Program-made: the position numbers and the translations under genes | Notes under the pieces: model-generated | Databases searched by the model: none | What the model was told of the DNA's origin: nothing | What the model saw: only the letters and a program-made list of their open reading frames with translations | Assembly (NCBI GenBank): GCA_021018995.1 | Contig: CM037595.1 | Coordinates: forward strand, 98,049,491-98,113,490 | Length of the DNA: 64,000 bases | Source of the DNA: Chloranthus sessilifolius | Lineage: Eukaryota > Streptophyta > Magnoliopsida > Chloranthales > Chloranthaceae | Reading direction: 5' to 3' | Part shown: positions 44,096-56,170 of the stretch, one piece after another | How positions within the stretch are numbered: position 1 is the first letter of the stretch | Layout: the number at the start of each line of letters is the position of its first letter

Positions 44096-44561
44096 GGAAA
44101 AATTTCAAAATAATCCTTGAACTATCACCCCATCATCAATAACACACCTAAATTATTAATAATATCAAATAGACATACCCAAAATACACTTAAGTTCATT
44201 AACTAAACCCCTATCGTCACCTTCCGTTAATGACCTAACGAAAAGCATACAGCTCAACAAAATAGCGTGTGTGGCACCCATGTGGCAACACGTTGGGTGG
44301 CAGGTACGCTATTTTGTTGAGTTGTATGCCAACGTGGCACTCACATGACAGCTAAGTCCTCGTCACATAGGTGTCACGTGAGTGATTTTGCTAAGTTGTA
44401 TGCCAACTCAACATTTTCCGTTAGGTTATTAACGGAAGGTGACGATAGGGGTTTAGTTGATAAACTTAAGTGTAGTTTGGGTGTCTATTTAATACTATCA
44501 ATAGTTTATGTGCGTTATTGATGATGGGGTAAAAGTTCATGAGTTATTTTAAAATTTTCCC
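44096..44561. mobile_element. Mutator-like MITE with about 150-bp TIRs (466 bp)
   Basis: Arms ggaaaaatttcaaaataatc...gtcaccttccgttaatgacc and their mirror ggttattaacggaaggtgac...aaaatttt ccc. A perfect 9-bp target duplication TTTGTTTTT flanks it (44087-44095 and 44562-44570). The centre holds a second, shorter palindrome (ctattttgttgagttgtatgcc). Confidence 0.88.
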
Positions 44562-44735
44562 TTTGTTTTTTGTTCTTCTGATTTCTCATCCTAGCTAAAT
44601 GGGTTTCGGTTTCCAACTTTTGCCACCCAAATCTGAAATTGAACTATAGTTGGTTTGATTTGGCCCGAATCGTTTTTCGGGCAAGTTCTGTTCGAGTTCC
44701 AGTTTCGGGTCAAATCTTCGCCCCTAACTGTCGTA

Positions 44736-45149
44736 CGATGTTTGGCTCTCTAACCATTTAAAGAAAACATCCAACCAAAATTTATCCCATCCAATCTTTT
44801 GGCCACTTATTGTGTGAGTAGTTTAAAAATCATATAAATAAAAAATTTTGACCATTCAACTGGTGCTCTTTTTAATGATTGTTGATCCAAACATGGATTG
44901 ATTCGATTTTTTTGGTGTGGGACATCCCGAACAGATATGATGCATGTTAGAAGGTGCAAAAGGAACATATAGGATATTCGGATATATGAAATTTATTGTT
45001 TGAAAGTTGTTAGATATTTGGTATCTTTAACCTTTGTTTCTTTAATGATGGATTTAAAAAACAGGAATATGAAACATCAATGAGCGTTGAAAAGTCAATT
45101 GATGAGACATTCAGTCAATAAGAGCATATGAGTTGAAATGAGATTTTGT

Positions 45150-45199
<50 letters not shown>

Positions 45200-45534
45200 A
45201 AAAGGACATATGAGTTGAAATGCATGGATGAATCTTTGCATTCTAATCCCGAATCACGTGTCACGTGGCAAGTGATCCCAAAATGATACTCATTTTTGGA
45301 TTATGTGTCATCTGACATGTGATCTAGAAAAATAAAATAACAAGCTTTTTAGTGGTCAAAGTTTGGGTGTTGCCCTACATATTTTAGAGCATTGAACTTT
45401 TTCCCCTTTGACCACATTTTAGACGGTAGATATGCATTGGATTATATTTAAATTTTTTAAGTAATCTCTGATCATGTATCGATAAGTTTCCGTCTCACTT
45501 GATTCCCTTGATAATTTCCACATGAAGCCCACCT
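44736..45534. other. unassigned sequence with a (TA)n run
   Basis: A TA run at 45153-45196. The phrase gagacattcagtcaat near 45107 recurs as gagacattcaattaat near 54762, so part of this is repetitive. No gene seen. Confidence 0.4.
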
Positions 45535-47511
45535 GATTGGAACCTTTTTTAGATGTTGGTGGTCAACAACTTAATTCATTTTTGGGTTTCCTTAGAAATT
45601 TGGGATTAACCTCATGACTCCACAAATATTAACCCGAATTCTCTCATTTTGGACATCCTCAATTCCAAGACATTTACACAACCTAGAAATCGCCGAATAT
45701 ATCAACTTTTCAGCTATTCTCAATCAACTCATCATCAAAAGTGATTGCAAAGATCGTCGAATTTGGGATAACCATCAAATCTGCTTTTACCATCCCTATT
45801 TGGTGCCTCCCTAGAGTCGAGTGGTGCAGGATATGAAAGCTCAAGATCTCTTCAAAGATTATATTCTTCATTTGGTTTGTCTTATGGAACAAAATTCTCA
45901 TTATTGTCAACCTTAATAAAAGAGGAATGGCCATTGATCAGAATTGCTTTCTTTGTTACTCGTCGCCCGAAGATGAAGACCATCTTTTCGTTAGTTGTCC
46001 CAAGATCTAGCCCATCTGGAGAAAACTATATAACGCTTTCGACATTGCTAGTTGTTTGCCTATAAGGACGGTCGATCTCATCAATAGCCGGGAGTCACAT
46101 TTGTTTAGTGGTTTGAAAAACTGGATATGGTCCCGTAATCACTTTTCTCTCTTATGGAACGTTTGGCTCATTAGAAATCATATCAAATGCAACGATGGTG
46201 CCTTTTCCGAAGGCAATCTAATCCGTGATAGTATTGTTGGAATTTCAATTACAAAATAAACTCAAAAATTACCTCAATTAAACACTTTTAAAATTATCGG
46301 AATTCGAGTTCAAAACTCGCAAGTATACAAATCAATATATAGCAACGGGTAAGTATTGCGAGTGTCGATCCCTCAGAGATTACTAAATTTTAAAATTCCA
46401 CTTAACTAATCCAATGAATTAATTGAAATATCTAAATCCTATGTTTTGAACTCTAAAAATGAAAACTTTGTAAATGGAAGATAAAATTACAAATTAGATA
46501 AATTGGAGAAAATTTCTATTAAAAATAACATCAAAGTTTAGAATCGACACCTAACTCTCTTTCTAATTTTTTTTAAAAATTATTTTTTATTAACCATTGA
46601 ATTAACAATTAAGATATAAAATCTTGACACTGAAAATTGTGATTCAATTAAAAATGTTTAAATTCTATAAAGGTAATCTTCTTTTTTGGACAATCGCCAT
46701 GTAAATCTAAAAGTTCTCTTGGTCGAATAAAACTTAAGATTACTAAATTTTTTTATTTCTTTTGAATGAATCAGATATATTTTCAATCATTCTCATATCC
46801 AATTATACTAATTTTTCTCAATTTATGTGATAAAAAAGTCTAATCTTATCGAATCATCAAATATAAAAAAGGAGAAAACCCTTAAACATACTAGATATTC
46901 TTATAATTGACTTTAAAATCGAGTAACGAAAATCCTCATAGTATTAAAAGTATTGAAATAGAAAATGATGATCATTAAAATAATGGATCATAAAAATTAA
47001 AATTAAAACTCCAGAAGAAATTAAGTTAGGGTTTAATGTATGGATTTAGCAATTCATAATCCTCACAATGGTCTTCATTATGTTTTTTATCATATTGAAC
47101 TGAAGAAAATGTTCAGATTTAGAAAGGTGTCAATCTTTCACTTCTTTCTCTCTCTCAACTCAACTTTCTTAATTTCAAATCTCTATTCTAATTAGTTAGA
47201 ATTAGAAAAATAAAGTGCATGAAATAAAAATAAAAATTATTTAAATGACATAAAATAAAGAAATTATATCAACCTATGGAAAACTTGACTTAAGCCTTCT
47301 TCCCTTTGACATTTTACTTGAATTGAAAGTGCATAAACATAAAATAAAAAATAATAATAAGAGCAATGCATTAATTAAAAAATATTACAAGAGGTTCCTA
47401 TGGAGAATCAGACTAAAGTTTTCATTCTCCTTAATCAACCTACTTGAAGATAAAAATGCATGAAATAAAAACTAAAATTAAATAAATTATTCAACTAAAG
47501 TTAAAGCTAAA

Positions 47512-48067
47512 TGTCACGCCCCGTACGTAGCACCGAATATTTTTCACCATATTTGTATCATATACAATATATATATATATATATATAGTAGAGATACATA
47601 GAATACTCTACAATAGTAGAGTAACTAGGGAGGCTCCATAGAAGATTCTAGATAAGACAAGTCTAAACTCATAGAATAGTGTAAAAAATTAGGGAGAAAA
47701 CTTTGAAAAGTGTAGAATCCAAGATTAGTGTGGAAGCTTCTAGAGAAAACTCTAGAATATTTCACTACCGTTGAAATGTTTGACACATGTATAAATCTTA
47801 TACCATTAATTGTATATAAGAGACCTATAAATAGGCAAAAGGGTCTCATTTGCAAGACATCTCATATACCTCACATACCTCTCACAACTTGTAAAGCATT
47901 CTTAAGTTGAATACAAAGAGCACTATTTTACTTCTCTCTTTTGAGTTCTCCTCTACTATCTTAGTCTCTTAGCAAGTTTTCGGAGATAGGTTGATCTTGC
48001 GACGGTAGAGAGCGTTTTGTCATAAGAGCCGCACGGATTGTGGAAGCGTGACGCTAGGTCCGTGACA
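47512..48067 (+). repeat. 5' LTR of the gag-only element
   Basis: 556 bp with a short TA run (47568-47588), ataggcaaaagggtctcatttgcaag and gacggtagagagcgtttt shared with the 3' LTR. Confidence 0.85.
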
Positions 48068-48427
48068 GTTGGTATCAAAGCTAAGTTAGTTTAGGGGACA
48101 ATCACGTTGGTTGGAAGAGGAGATCAAGTTGAGTAGGAGAATCATCATATCGAAAGATGTGTACGAGAGACATAGTAACGAGGACAACAAGCCAAAGGGA
48201 TGGGATGTCCTTGATGTTATACTTGTACAAGTGGAGGAACTTAGGAGCGATGTGGCTTGTTTAAGGAGGTCGTGACCAATGAAATGATCACAACTCGGGA
48301 GGCTCCTAAGGTAAGGGCACCCGAAAACGAGAGCGAAAAGCTAAAGAGGGGTCAATCTTGCAATGCTTCCTCATCGAGGGATGTCATTAACAACTTTGAC
48401 GCATGACCTGCTAGGGTGGAGTAGGTC

Positions 48428-49211
48428 GTGGCCGATGAGAGTGATCGGTTTGACGAGGTGGGCCAAAGCATCATGGCTCTCGAGATGAGACTCAACAAGC
48501 TGCGTGACGAGATACAAGGGCACGTCAACATCATAGTAGTTGAGCAACGTAAGGAGCGGAAAGCACAGAAGCCCTTGAAGGTCCGCGAATCCAAATACTT
48601 CTTATGTGATGGGTCACATAAAGCAAGAGACTGCCTAAGGAGAGAAGTTCTAATGGCCATTGTCTCAACAATGGATGAGAAGGAAAGTGTTGAGGATGCT
48701 GACAAGGAAAGTGTGGCCCTTGTCTCAACAATGGATGAGAAGGAAAGCATTGAGGATGCTGACAAAGAAAGTGTTGAGGATGCAATAATGGGTTCGTTGC
48801 AGCTCCTCAACACAATCGAGAAGCTACGCAAGACCCTGAAGCAACCCGAGACACCGACAAATGAAGGGCCCATGAACATGGGGTCACTCATCAATGAGAA
48901 GGCTACTCATGCAATAATGGACGTGAGTGTCATGCATGATTTTTGTCTCAATGGAAGAGGTGAAGCGATCAAGTCTAAAGACGACTAATGAGCAAAGGTG
49001 GCTTAAAGCCGTCAACTCAAAGTCGAGGCCCATCCACGGTACGACGCGAGGCGTAGCGCTAACCGTGGGAGTTTGGATAAAAAATACATACACCGTTCCT
49101 ACAATTAACAGAACGACAACGGGTACAAGAGGGTTATCTGCTCTACAACTAGTAAAGAAAGTAAAGAAGGGCAGGCCAACTACACCAAGAAGAAAGATGG
49201 TGTTCGAATAG
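48428..49211 (+). pseudogene. Ty3/gypsy gag-protease-like region
   Basis: Coiled-coil start (QSIMALEMRLNKLRDEIQGH), a knuckle-like motif (YFLCDGSHKARDCLRRE), the linker MGSLQLLNTI and protease-side text (EKATHAIMDVSV; further on QRWLKAVNSKSRPIHG) that matches the gag-protease junction of plant gypsy elements. A 60-bp tandem duplication (48661-48720 and 48721-48780) repeats the peptide VSTMDEKES.EDADKES. Fossil with a few breaks. Confidence 0.8.
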
Positions 49212-49353
49212 GTTGAGTACATCCTCATTGAAGGGACAACAAAGCGGAGAGGCTTATGTCCATTCACAGACTCGTAAAATGGAAAGGGCTACCAGACATC
49301 AAGGGTTAGCATGGTGACGCGACTAGGACGTCGCCAGCATAGGTGGGGGAGAG

Positions 49354-49891
49354 TGTCACGCCTCATACGTAGCACTGAATATTTTTTACCATATTTGTAT
49401 CATATCTAATATATGTATATAGTAGAAATACATAGAATACTCTATAATAATAGAGTAACTAGGGAGGCTCCATGGAAGATTCTAGATAAGACAAGTTTAG
49501 ACTCGTGGAAGAGTGTAAAAAATTAGGAAGAGAATTTGGAAGAGTGTAAAACTCAAGATTAGTGTAGAAGCTTCTAAAAAAAACTCTAGAGTATTCCACT
49601 ACCGTTAGATTTTTAGCACATATATAGATCTTATATCGTTAATTATATATAGGAAACTTATAAATAGGCAAGAGGGTCTCATTTGCAAGACACCTCACAT
49701 ACCTCTTACAACTTGTAAAATATTCTTAAGTTAAATACAAAGAGCACTCTTTCACTTTCGTCTTTTGAGTTCTCCTTTACTCTCTTAGTCTCTTAGCGAG
49801 TCTTCGGAGATAGGTTGATCTTGCGACGCTAGGGAGCGTTTTGATGCAAGAGCCACACGGATTGTTGAGGTGCGACGCTAGGTCTGTGACA
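49354..49891 (+). repeat. 3' LTR of the gag-only element
   Basis: 538 bp, alignable to the 5' LTR throughout, and it follows the purine tract. Confidence 0.85.
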
Positions 49892-50945
49892 TAAAGCTAA
49901 AGATTAAAGAGAACTAGAGGAGAGAGACATCTATGCTTGAAGAAAGTTTGAACTTCAATGATTTATTCTCTGGAATGAGTGGGGGAGTATTTATATAGAG
50001 TTGCAAGGCCTCTTTCTTTTTAACTTTAGTCTTGTTGATCCTTCTCTAATTGAATTCTTTAAATTTTTGACATTCTCAATTTTCCATGTGAGCTTTCCTT
50101 TTTTTTTTTAATTTACTACTATGCTTTCCGATATTAAAACCTTGATTGGTTGATTATTTCTTCTCTCACTTTTCTCTTTTTAAATTTTCTGTGCCACAGT
50201 AGCTAAATACATTAATATTGATTGAATGAATCAAATATTCTGAAATATCTCTTCCCAAAATCTCTCAAATTTACAAGTGTGTAATTTCTCATAAAAACCT
50301 TTTTTATTTTTTCTATCAAACTTGTCTTCTAAAATGACTTCCTTATCTGAAAGTTCTTTGACTTTTCTTCTCTTTATCTTGACTAATCTCTTCCATATAT
50401 TTTTGTGACTTTATTGATCTTTGAAATTAGTATTTACAATCCAATTTAGTTCTTCTGTTGAATTCATACAATAATCACAAAAGAGTTTAATTAGTGTAAT
50501 TTTATATCAAATTACCTAACAATTAAAGATAGTTTAAAGTAAAAATATGTAATAAAATTGGAATTATCAAATAGTCTCCTCCCAATGTGCTATTCAGTTG
50601 TTTTTGAAGGTCTTAAAGACCCTTCCATTCTTACTATCCGAAGATTTGAGGTTGATAATCTCCTTTCTTTAAACTCCGCTTTGTAATAGGGGTAGAATTT
50701 TGTACTGGACTTTGTCCTATTTTGAGAGAATTTTTCTGTTTTCTTTTGTATTTGTTGGAGGTTTTTTTCCGGACCTTTAGGTTTCCTCCTTACATAAGTT
50801 TTTCCTATCATTATAAGGTTTCCTACGTTGCCCTACTATCTATTTTGATTTTCTTTGAGAAGTCTGATTTTTCATATAATAATGCCTGTGGCGCTAATTT
50901 AGGCCTTTATCGGTCCCTCTAAGGCTCAATTCTAGCTCTTATATA

Positions 50946-51171
50946 ATATAAAAACAACTTTCAAAGAAAAATATTGAGGCAATAAAAAGTTGGTGGTTGC
51001 CTACTTTGGTAGTGAGACGTCTCTTGCTTTATTGGTTCCTTAATTGGTTAGGAAACAAGGAGCCTATATAAAGAGGCCATCATCCCTTCCAGGGTCCCCC
51101 CTTCTAGAGGCTAACATAGAGAATAGAAGGTAATGAGGGATCATTTCGACATAGAGAACGTCCATCATCAT
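50946..51171. other. unassigned, with a TATA-like motif
   Basis: ggagcctatataaagaggcc (about 51059-51078) resembles a plant core promoter, but no gene or LTR could be tied to it. Confidence 0.3.
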
Positions 51172-51345
51172 AATAATACAAAAAAAAAAAAAATTATTAG
51201 CGGCATTTTTTTTGAGCCAAAAATTATTAAGACTATTAAGGCTATTAACAAAATAACTATTAAGACTATTAGTGGTAAGGGCGACAGTGTTTTCATTAAT
51301 AGCGATAGTTTATGGTTGCTGCTAATAGTCTTATATTTTGTAGTG
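51172..51345. mobile_element. CACTA-type miniature element
   Basis: The right end reads ...cttatattttGTAGTG, that is CACTACAAAATATAAGACTA inverted. The left end acaaaaaaaaaaaaattattagcggc is a decayed counterpart. Subterminal ctattaagactattaaggct repeats are typical of CACTA elements. The first four bases of the left terminus are lost. Confidence 0.5.
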
Positions 51346-51770
51346 TCATCATCATCATCGATGAACAAATTAAGAAGAAACATTAATAAGAGTATTAATT
51401 AGTAAATATATATGCAATATTTAAATTTTATTAATCATGATAGTCACTCGTTTTAATCAATAAAATGGAGTCATTCTAAAATTTTTAACAATTAATATCA
51501 GAATTGGAGGGCTTGATTTCTCGAAACCTTATATGGTTTATGATTTATTTTTTTGAATGTTTTTTTATAGAGAACTCAAGTTTATTTTGGTTTAAAAGCA
51601 AGGTATCAAATTCAATATCGGTTTTGGGTATCGATTTGTCAAAGATCGATACGACTTGGCCAATATATATCAGCCTTTTTTAAAAAGGAAAAGAAAAATC
51701 TACATGTATCCATATGAAAGAGATAATGATTTAGAAAAAGCATAGTTATAAGTTATAACGATTAAATAAA

Positions 51771-52037
51771 GGGTACTTTAGAAAACAATGCCTCAAAAAC
51801 AAATTTTTTAGCAACAAATGCCTCACCTCAAATGTTTTAGAAAAATAGAGCTTTCACGGATTTTAGAACTTCAGAAAATCGTAAAAACACTGTTTATTTA
51901 TTTATTTTTTTAAAATGTGCTTTCACGATTTTCCGAAGTTTCAAAATCTATGAAAACACTACTTTTCTAAAATGTTTGAGATGAGGCATTTTTTTGTTAA
52001 AAGGTTTGTTTTTGAGGCATGTTTCTCTAATTATCCC
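51771..52037. mobile_element. Mutator-like MITE with about 105-bp TIRs (267 bp)
   Basis: Arms gggtactttagaaaacaatg cctc... and ...gaggcatgtttctctaattatccc pair over about 105 bp. The flanks TTAAATAAA (51762-51770) and TTTAATAAA (52038-52046) match at 8 of 9. Confidence 0.8.
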
Positions 52038-52371
52038 TTTAATAAAAGTATACATACGTAGTAGCTTGACGCGGGTGCTTTTAATTTTTTTTTGAAATCT
52101 AAAAATGCTTTTCATATTTAACTATTCCCTGACTAAAACAGGTGGGATTTTGCAATGGCCCCGGGCCCATTTTATAATAATTTTAATGTGTTGTAAAATG
52201 CACATACACTTAAACACGAGGGAGCACCCTGACTGCTCCCCGATAGCTCTCCGCAGCAGCAGTTTTCAATCGCTCTAGCAAAACGGTCCCTAGACTTGCT
52301 CCTCTAGCGTCCCGCAGCTCCCTGCCCACTCTCCACCAGCTTCCCGCACACTTAACATATAGGGTATGAGT

Positions 52372-52730
52372 GTTGCACCGAAAACTGAAATTGATCGAAA
52401 AATCGGCCCACCAAATCAGACCGAAATCGATCTAAAACCAAAAAAATTGTAGAAATTTGCTTAGTGTCAGTTTGGGTGGCCGAAACCAAGAATTGAATGG
52501 GTGAGTTAAGGTAATTACCAACCCAAAATCGAAAAAAATAATAATAATAAAGATTCAAGAATTGAAAAAACCGAAACTGAACCGCACCAAACCAATTTTT
52601 TCGGTTCCAATTTTGGTTCCAATTTTGAAAAATTGATTAATCAAAACCAAAATGGAATCATTTCGATTCGGTTTCGGTTCAGGCTGGATGGAACCAAAAA
52701 AAAAAAATTGGTTTCAGTGCAACTCAATTA
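52372..52730. mobile_element. GAACCG-type palindromic MITE
   Basis: The left end gttgcaccgaaaactgaaat and right end attggtttcagtgcaac form inverted ends around aatcgg / ccgaaa and cggttcc blocks. Confidence 0.6.
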
Positions 52731-53783
52731 ATCGAATGCACCGTTAGGTGCCCCAAGCGGAATCGCGTTGGGTGAGCGGCTGGAGCCCGCTAGGAGCATT
52801 GCCAAACAGACCCATTCCTCAACTAAACACTTAACGCCTAACTGGCTCGGTCTATGTTTGGTCAAATTCCAACATATATTAAAAGGAAAGAACAAAGAAG
52901 CAGGATCGGTCTCGTTTTGTTTTTTTGTCAAACTCTGAAAAGAAAAGAGAAAAGAAGGAAAGAATAAAAAACGAGGTGGCTTTCGAGGACCGTTGCAATC
53001 TATGATACTTAACTACCTACCAAGTGGACTTGGTCACTGGTCGTAGGATAATGCAAAAAGTTGAGATAAGCGTCAGCAAGCATCTGCTCTTTGGCCTCGT
53101 CAGAACGTTAAAAAACGATTTCGGCATCTGTCTATTTGAAGCCGCCCAACTTTTTCGACTACCAGTAGCCACTACTCTTCACGTCATCACGTGTCTCACG
53201 AAGAAAAAATAAGGGAAATATCCCTGATCGATGCTTTCATTTTACTCTTTTCTAGTCCCTTTCAGCAAAAATAAAAACTCTGAAAATACTCTTTATATTT
53301 CTATTTTTTTCCGTTCCACATACTTTAAAATAAAATATTTGCTATTTTCAATATTTGTGGGAAACAATATAAAAATCAAATGTTTTAAAAATCCGGCATG
53401 AAACATGCTCTCTAGCATCTCTTTTTTCACAATCACTAATCAAATAATGTATAGTTATTGTTCGACTAATGAATCACCACCGCTCAGAGAAAAAGAAATT
53501 ATTAAATTATATAAGGTTGTACATTCTAGTTGGGTTGGTTAAAATATTTTGTTACACTGGTAGAGCCCTGAGTTCGATTCTTGTTACTTGAGTCTGATTT
53601 GTTACCCCTATTTTGCAGAACTAAACACGCTGAACAAAAATTCAATTAAACTTTTAATAAGTTTCGAATCCAAAACTACTTGCTATGGAAAGAGACGCAC
53701 TATCGTTGCACTACATGCATGTCATATTGTTGCTATTATGGGAACACTCTGTGTATATGCTGTGACATAAAAATTAGCGACAC
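52731..53783. other. unassigned sequence
   Basis: Short open frames only (for example 53024-53212 plus) with no recognisable motif. A weak SINE-like B box (gagttcgattcttg, about 53570) is present. Confidence 0.4.
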
Positions 53784-54160
53784 AATATCAGAGCGATGAC
53801 GATTTTAATACAGAGCAGTGACGATTTTAATACAAAGCAGTGACAATTTATTATCAGAGCAATGACAATTTCATATCAAAGCGTTAGCGATTTACTATCA
53901 AAGTGGTGACGATTTTAATACAAAGCAGTGACAATTTATTATTAAAGTGGTGACGATTTTTTGTCCGAGTGATGATTTGTTATCAGAACGTTGACAATTT
54001 GTTATCAGAGCAGTATCGATTAGTTATCAGAGTAGTGGCAATTTATTAGTCGAATGATGATGATTCCTTATTTGATCGGTTTACTACTAGATCGTGTTCA
54101 ATTCATTAGTCGAGCGATGACGATTTATTATTCAATTTGTGACAATTCATTAGTTGAGCT
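53784..54160. repeat. 22-bp minisatellite, about 15 units
   Basis: Consensus agagcagtgacaatttattatc, degenerate, with one longer interruption near 54065-54105. Confidence 0.88.
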
Positions 54161-54282
54161 TATCGTCAAATTTGATAGTTAATTGTGTTGAATTAAATGT
54201 TAGAGACAAGTGCCGTGCTGATATTTGGCACCGATGATCTTTACATTGTGGCCTTCAAATCGAACGAGTTAGATAGTGGATG

Positions 54283-54480
54283 CATTGAATCACACGATGG
54301 AGATTGTTTTTCAACTCAATCTTCTATATGATGGATCATGAGATCTTAGGCATGCCATCAAATTGTCAATTTTTTTATTTCACATTGCACACTTTCCTAA
54401 GTAATCCGAAATCCAAATGGTGCACACATAAGATCATGTTGGGATATTTATCGTGTGATTTGAAGCAGTCAATGGCGTAG
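54283..54480. mobile_element. F1 foldback MITE, copy i (right arm mostly lost)
   Basis: cattgaatcacacgatggagattgtttttc...caaattgtcaatttttttatttcacattgcacac on the left, then only gtgtgatttgaagcagtc of the right arm. Confidence 0.6.
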
Positions 54481-55042
54481 CGGCGTTAACGGTGGGATGC
54501 GAAAGGATATTTTTGTGGTGTGTTTAGAACTGTCCAAATAAAAAACCCTTAGTTTACAACCTTTTATAGGCTCTAAGGGTTCTTTTGGGTGACGGCTCAT
54601 CTTGGAGCTGGTTGGTTAGGTGAAAGGTGAAATTATAGGGTCTCTAGCGGACAAGAGTAAAATAACATGGTCGATCTTGAAAATTTCCCAAAACAAACAA
54701 TCAAATTAAATTAATAAGAAACTTCAAGTCATCAATTCAAAATTTTTAAAAGTCAACTTGATGAGACATTCAATTAATAGTTATTATAATTATAAAAGTA
54801 TATTTCATGATTTGAGTAAGAAGATCATACTTGAGTTGAATCCTACCGGCTGATTAGAATGATATATGCGTTCAGTCTTTATAGGCACCAAATCTACTAC
54901 TGTACATTATGCTGTTTATATATTCATAAATATGATAGCGCCTATAAGAATAGGAATTGGGCTATCACATACGTCAATAAATCATTTATTTGAACCCGTC
55001 ATGCTATAGTCTCACCTAATAACAAACTTATTTTCATCAGTG

Positions 55043-55315
55043 GCTGCTTTGAAGTAGGTGATGAAGAATGCTTTTCATTTTAATCTTTCATGTAATGAAT
55101 CTAACCTAGATGGCCAATTTTTTTTTTCAATGACACCCATCAAGATCTCCAAAATTATTATTGAACATGATGTATGCCATATAATTTATGGGTCAATTTT
55201 TTGAGACGTGTGCTATATGAAATAAAAATTAATCGTATAATGGTGCACTCATAATCTCAAGATCAATTGTGTGGAAATTGAGACAAAAAAAATCTCTATT
55301 GTTGTTTATTTCACA
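55043..55315. mobile_element. F1 foldback MITE, copy j
   Basis: gctgctttgaagtaggtgat at the left; core aattttttgagacgtgtgctatatgaaataaaaatt; right arm ataatctcaagatcaattgtgtgg. Confidence 0.6.
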
Positions 55316-55619
55316 CAACTCAATAGGGAGAAGGGAGTGCAAATAATAGTGTACTCTTACAACTATTAAATTTCATATGTAAATAATGTCTTTTGTTAGG
55401 TAATAGCCTCTATAGAGGGGCCAATCGACATGGTGGTGACTGGTGAGGGTCATGCGAGCAACTTTGAAAAAAGAGGATATTTAAAAAAAAAAAACACATT
55501 TATTTGTATCAAAGACGACTCCATGGATCTGTTTATTTATTTAATCATAACTTCTGGTCACAAGTTTGAAAATCAAATTATTTGATTAAAAGAAAGTAGG
55601 CATTAGGTATGTAACCTGT

Positions 55620-55800
55620 GTCGAAGATCGTTGAACTCTGGTCAATTTTTGGGAGGTCTGCAATATGTAGAACAACCATGTATTATGTGTGATTTGGTTC
55701 CAAAGATATCAAGATCTATGGTGCAAAAAATTGAGTCGAAAGAGGGTCTCCATTGTTCGATTTAAAGCTTTGATTCAAAGCAGTCAAAAGTTATTTTAAA
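55620..55800. mobile_element. F1 fragment, right arm
   Basis: caagatctatggtgcaaaaa...ctttgattcaaagcagtcaa, the right terminal part of the family. Confidence 0.45.
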
Positions 55801-55879
55801 TTCATAATACATTAGATATATATGGTGCCCGCACATCTGAAAAATGATTCGAGTACCCTTGGCACTCACACCAATACTA

Positions 55880-56170
55880 ATTCATTGAACTATGTGTTCC
55901 ATTTGAATTGACGGCTATAATCTCATGATCTATTGTGTAAGAGATTGGACAAAAGAAAAAGAGATCTCCACTGTCGGTCAAACAATAAAATTAGTGGTAT
56001 CTAATATCCTGTACTTAATTATAGAAATTTTTTTACTGCTTTGAATCAAATGATATAAATGATTTTTCTTCCTAATCTTTTAGGTTACAAACCTTTACAT
56101 TATAGTGCACCAATTAAAGAGTACAAATATTGATTTCATATGGTACACATTTTCAAAGGTTACCCAAGTA
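55880..56170. mobile_element. two F1 fragments
   Basis: ataatctcatgatctattgtgtaagagattgg (right-arm type, about 55905-55955) followed by tgctttgaatcaaatgatataaatga (left-arm type, from 56038), lying back to back. Confidence 0.45.

Larger units (their letters stand above)
42180..44735. mobile_element. GAACCG-type palindromic element, split by two Mutator-like MITEs
   Basis: Text of the type aaaaccgaaatttttggctt and ctcgatttcggttcgaa precedes 42296. More (cgcaaccgaaccaaaattga, ttctcggttcggttccgact, ggtttcggtttccaactttt) follows 43872 and again follows 44570, ending near gtcaaatcttcgcccctaac. One decayed element with two insertions is the simplest reading. Confidence 0.45.
47512..49891 (+). mobile_element. 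compact gag-only LTR element, TR-GAG-like (fossil)
   Basis: A 2.38-kb element with two LTRs (47512-48067 and 49354-49891, both TGTCACGCC...GTGACA), a tRNA-iMet-type primer site (ttggtatcaaag, 48069), a gag/protease-like interior of 1.29 kb and a polypurine tract (aggtgggggagag, 49341-49353). There is no reverse transcriptase or integrase, so it would depend on a gypsy partner. The flanks TAAAGCTAAA (47502-47511 and 49892-49901) are ten identical bases, longer than the usual five. It sits in the gypsy-type LTR above. LTR divergence is visible, so it is not recent. Confidence 0.82.
46233..50570 (-). mobile_element. gypsy-type solo LTR (about 1.95 kb) holding a nested element (fossil)
   Basis: Ends ttgttggaatttcaattac and gtaataaaattggaattatc aa are inverted-complementary. 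ATAGT flanks both sides (46228-46232 and 50571-50575), and the LINE frame continues across. The text near 46310 (aaaactcgcaagtatacaaa...cgatccctcagagatt) is typical of Ty3/gypsy LTRs. A TATA box on the minus strand (ctatataaatactccc, about 49985-50002) suggests orientation. Length excludes the nested 47512-49891 element. Confidence 0.65.
45535..50945 (+). mobile_element. LINE ORF2 C-terminus, split by an LTR insertion
   Basis: Plus-strand segment 45535-46232 reads as a LINE zf-RVT region: KRGMAIDQNCFLCYSSPEDE DHLFVSC (the Cys-X2-Cys ... His-X4-Cys zinc ligands) then NWIWSRNHFSLLWNVWLIRN and GAFSEGNLIRDSIV. The frame holds a stop and earlier shifts. It resumes after the insertion at 50571 (SSQCAIQLFLKVLKTLPFLL) and passes into a T-rich 3' region to about 50945. 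The RT core and 5' part are missing. Confidence 0.78.

Noticed and set aside
48352-48894. 180-codon minus-strand frame with serine-rich repeats
   Set aside because: It is the antisense shadow of the gag-like frame and its 60-bp duplication.
53784-54160. CRISPR-like array of 22-bp units
   Set aside because: Units are directly adjacent without spacers and the genome is eukaryotic.
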